Source: Darwinibacter acetoxidans_A
GTDB lineage: Bacteria > Bacillota > Limnochordia > Darwinibacteriales > Darwinibacteriaceae
Assembly: GCA_041936745.1 (NCBI GenBank)
Contig: JBHGWS010000020.1
Location: 1-64,000 of the forward strand
Direction of reading: 5' to 3'
Length of the DNA: 64,000 nucleotides
Shown in pieces: positions 61,559-64,000 of this stretch (within the stretch, counting starts at the first letter, position 1; each line of letters opens with the position of its first letter). Position numbers and translations under genes: made by a program. The notes below the pieces were generated by a model. It was not told the DNA's origin and ran no database searches. It saw only the letters and a program-made list of their open reading frames with translations.

Positions 61559-62182
61559 ATGCCTGCAGGAGCAAGCCTTTTACTTGCAGCGGCCGCCTTA
61601 ATCTACTTTGGTGTAGGGCAGCGGCTGCTCGACCGCCTGCGCCTAACCGACTCTCAGGCGTTGATTTTTATTGCTTTAATGATTGGGGGCAGCTTTATTA
61701 CAATCCCCCTGAGTACGGGCCGTACGGGGATCAGCCTAAATGTGGGAGGCGGAATTATTCCTTTGGCCTTAGTCGCTTATCTTTTGATAAAAGCGGAAAC
61801 CGCCAGGGAAAAAATCAGGGCAGTTGTGGCAGCCTTGGTCACCGCAGGGGTGGTCTTTGGGGTAAGCCAGCTGACAGATTTTGACCCGGCCAGCCGGGCC
61901 TTTTTGGATCCTCTTTGGCTTTTCAGCATTGTAGCCGGTATTGTAGGCTACCTGGCCGGTCGATCCAGGCGGGCTTCTTTTATTGCCGGTGTTTTAGGCA
62001 TATTTCTAACCGACATCATCCATCTGGCCCGGGCTTTAGCGGCTGATCTGCCTACCCGGGTGGTTTTGGGGGGAGCGGGTGTTTTTGACAGCATGGTTGT
62101 GGCGGGCTTAATTGCCATGGGCCTGGCGGAATTCGTCGGCGAAACGAGAGAAAGGCTGGCGGAAGGCGGTGAAGATCTATGA
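61559..62182 (+). CDS. DUF1614 family membrane protein
   Basis: A 207-residue protein with about seven helices; GRTGISLNVGGGIIPLALVAYLL and FLTDIIHLARALA match the DUF1614 family of unknown function. ATG 61559 follows GGAGGG. It overlaps the spoIIP start by 4 bases. The trio with SpoIIP and YIEGIA hints at a sporulation-related unit. Confidence 0.83.
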   Translation: MPAGASLLLAAAALIYFGVGQRLLDRLRLTDSQALIFIALMIGGSFITIPLSTGRTGISLNVGGGIIPLALVAYLLIKAETAREKIRAVVAALVTAGVVFGVSQLTDFDPASRAFLDPLWLFSIVAGIVGYLAGRSRRASFIAGVLGIFLTDIIHLARALAADLPTRVVLGGAGVFDSMVVAGLIAMGLAEFVGETRERLAEGGEDL

Positions 62183-63231
62183 GGAAATTAACCTTAGTGA
62201 TACTGGCGATCATCTTGGGCGGATTCTTCGCCCCGCAGGCTGCGGGGAAAGAAGAGGCCCCGGGCCATTACACTTTATACGATAGGGATGGCAGTGTAAT
62301 TACCATGGCCGGCCGCGAATTGGATCCCGGCGATCATTATATTGCCGCGGACAACCGCCTTTTTGAAATTAAGGAGATCCGCGGGGTTGAAGTGTACGTG
62401 GAATACTTAGAAACAATTGAACTCCCCGCCATCAGCGAGGAGTTTTTGAAAACGCAAGCGGCAAAAGGAGGCGGTGTCATCGGTATTTACCACACCCATA
62501 ACGCGGAATCATATGTGCCCACAAGCGGTACCGATGCTAAAGAAGACGGCAGGGGCGATATTTTAGCTGTAGGCAAGTCTTTGGCCGCTGCCCTGGAGCA
62601 GGCGGGCATTACCGCTCTTTGGTCCGAAAACAGCCACCTGCCCCACGATGGGCAGGCCTATTTGCGCTCTCGGCGGACAGCAGCCGAGCTTTTAAAGAAA
62701 GGCCCGGAGACATTAATTGACGTGCACAGGGATGCCACGCCACCGGAAGTGTACGAGGCGGAAGTGGAAGGAATGCCCGTAACCAAAGTGCGCTTGGTTG
62801 TGGGCAGGCAGAATCAAAATCGCGCCGCTAATTTAGAGTATGCCAAACGGATTAAAGCGGTAGCGGATAAACTTTATCCCGGGATCATTGAAGGAATCTT
62901 TGATGCCCGCGGTAATTATAATCAAGATTTAGGGCCAAAAATGATCCTTTTGGAATTCGGCGCCCATACCAATAAATTAGAGCATGCGGAGCAGGCCGCA
63001 AAACTGTTCGCTAAAGTTATCCCGGCGGCGGCGGGCCTGGGGACGGGGGAACAAACTGCTCAAAAACAGCTGGGCGGCGCCGCGGGCAGAGCCTTAGTTT
63101 GGCTGATAGCAGTCGCCGCAGTGGTAGGTATCGCCTTTGTTCTCATAGATCAAGGCAGGCTTGGTTCGCTGGGCGCATTTTTCAGGCGGGAAGCGGGCCT
63201 GGGTGAAGACGACGAACGGGAGCGGGACTGA
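62179..63231 (+). CDS. spoIIP: Stage II sporulation protein P (SpoIIP), endopeptidase/amidase
   Basis: A 350-residue exported peptidoglycan hydrolase of the DMP (SpoIID-SpoIIM-SpoIIP) machine needed for septal thinning and engulfment. A signal helix (5-19) precedes an N-terminal region. The catalytic domain has HTHNAES (105-111), DVHRD (His183) and LLEFGAH (Glu259), and there is a C-terminal helix (about 308-325) with a charged tail. All catalytic residues are intact, unlike the paralogue at 19812. Confidence 0.92.
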   Translation: MRKLTLVILAIILGGFFAPQAAGKEEAPGHYTLYDRDGSVITMAGRELDPGDHYIAADNRLFEIKEIRGVEVYVEYLETIELPAISEEFLKTQAAKGGGVIGIYHTHNAESYVPTSGTDAKEDGRGDILAVGKSLAAALEQAGITALWSENSHLPHDGQAYLRSRRTAAELLKKGPETLIDVHRDATPPEVYEAEVEGMPVTKVRLVVGRQNQNRAANLEYAKRIKAVADKLYPGIIEGIFDARGNYNQDLGPKMILLEFGAHTNKLEHAEQAAKLFAKVIPAAAGLGTGEQTAQKQLGGAAGRALVWLIAVAAVVGIAFVLIDQGRLGSLGAFFRREAGLGEDDERERD

Positions 63232-64000
63232 TGGAGTACCTGGTGACCCTAGTAACCGCTTCCCTGGCCGGCTTTTTCGCCAGGTGGTACATGCTGCGGC
63301 GGGATTACCGCCAATATCCCAGCTATCCGCAGGGTTGGGCTGTTCATCTTTTCTTAGGGTTCATCGGCGCTCTGATCGGGGCAGTGATTGTGCCGGCATT
63401 TTTGGAAAAGGAATTTGCCGCAGTTTCCTTCCTGCTCTTGGCTGCATCGCAGTTTCGAGAAGTGCGCAGCGTGGAAAGGGATACTTTGAAAGCTGTGGAA
63501 TCAACTGAAATGGTCAGCCGCGGCGATGCCTATATCGAGGGAATCGCCCGGGTTTTTGAAGCACGCAATTATCTGGCTATTTGGGTGTCTCTGGGAGTGG
63601 GCATTACCTCGGAATTTTTTAAAGGCCTCGGTATTTTGAGATTAAGTGCAGCCGCCTTGGTTGGCTTGGGCTTGGCGCATCTTTTAAACAGGTTGATGCG
63701 CGGGGATCTTATTGGGGATGTAGCCGGTGTGGAACTTGCCCAGATTAAATGGGAGGGGCCCCTTTTAACCATCGGGGACAAAATCATGACGAACGTGGGG
63801 CTTGAAAAAGCACGTGAGATTTATAAAAAGAGGGGGTTGGCAGCAGTAATTAAACCCAAAAACCCTGATGCCAAAGCCACATTGGCTAACTTCGGCCAGA
63901 TGCAGGCAATCGCCCATGATGTAGCGTCCATGGTCGGAATTTACATGGACGTGGAGGAACAGGAGTTTACCCCCCTTGTGCGCCGGGATGCAGCGACAGG
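63231..64000 (+). CDS. YIEGIA-family membrane protein (3' end outside window)
   Basis: An open frame from ATG 63231, which shares a base with the spoIIP stop, to the window end (about 256 codons visible). An N-terminal helical region precedes GDAYIEGIARVFEARNYLA, the signature that names the YIEGIA family of spore formers. Further helices follow, then a basic soluble stretch (AREIYKKRGLAAVIKPKNPD). Its function is unknown. The gene is truncated by the window boundary only. Confidence 0.88.
   Translation, partial: MEYLVTLVTASLAGFFARWYMLRRDYRQYPSYPQGWAVHLFLGFIGALIGAVIVPAFLEKEFAAVSFLLLAASQFREVRSVERDTLKAVESTEMVSRGDAYIEGIARVFEARNYLAIWVSLGVGITSEFFKGLGILRLSAAALVGLGLAHLLNRLMRGDLIGDVAGVELAQIKWEGPLLTIGDKIMTNVGLEKAREIYKKRGLAAVIKPKNPDAKATLANFGQMQAIAHDVASMVGIYMDVEEQEFTPLVRRDAAT

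Overview
The window is a chromosomal segment of an endospore-forming Firmicute, most likely an anaerobic Clostridia-type lineage. Supporting this are the sporulation genes (sigE, spoIIGA, sigG, spoIIR, spoIIIE/ftsK, spoVS, a SpoVAF/GerA protein, ytfJ/gerW, two SpoIIP-type genes, a YIEGIA-family gene), an IspH-ribosomal protein S1 fusion, 2-hydroxyacyl-CoA-dehydratase-type activase genes and an Fo c subunit with a Na+-type site. Base composition looks roughly balanced, and GTG/TTG starts are common. Nearly everything is housekeeping or sporulation core. I see no phage, transposase, CRISPR array, rRNA or tRNA.

Layout. 1-12 kb: division and cell wall (dcw) cluster, mraZ(partial)-rsmH-ftsL-PBP-murE-murF-mraY-ftsW-murA-ftsQ-ftsZ; murD, murG, murB and ftsA are absent and murC sits at 20.6 kb. 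12-16.2 kb: sporulation sigma block, with spoIIGA-sigE inverted relative to ftsZ and sigG, then sigG-spoIIR, ymxH and nrdR. 16.3-22 kb: ftsK/spoIIIE, a RodZ-like HTH membrane protein, hslO, a divergent SpoIIP-like protein and murC. 22-24.7 kb (minus strand): SNF2 helicase and an uncharacterised partner. 24.9-31 kb: peptide ABC permeases plus two tandem substrate-binding proteins, with no ATPase genes. 31.1-33.8 kb (minus strand): an ATP synthase operon holding only Fo, delta and accessory genes. 34-38.9 kb: rimO-pgsA, a small membrane-anchored protein overlapping a compact FtsH-like protease, then DUF441 and DUF212 proteins. 38.9-44.3 kb: lipoprotein (minus), cinA, membrane phosphoesterase, recA-recX with an SOS box. 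44.4-49.4 kb: rny, an unknown gene, ymdB, spoVS, dipeptidase, dodecin and a small membrane protein. 49.5-54 kb: GerA/SpoVAF protein followed by a three-gene activase system (COG3580/COG3581/COG1924-like). 54-59 kb: M50 protease, scpA-scpB, DUF2953, ytfJ, an rRNA pseudouridine synthase, cmk, plsC. 59.1-64 kb: ispH-S1 fusion, DUF1614, spoIIP, and a YIEGIA gene cut by the window end.

Points most worth a second look: two genes whose only plausible starts are non-canonical (CTG for the PBP, ATT for the COG3580-like gene); an ATP synthase operon without F1 genes whose c subunit carries a two-carboxylate Na+ site; a SpoIIP paralogue that appears to lack the catalytic glutamate; a two-gene FtsH-like protease unit in which the extracytoplasmic part may be supplied by a separate protein; and the unfused activase operon of unknown substrate. 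I found no system that I can claim is entirely new. The last two are the best candidates.
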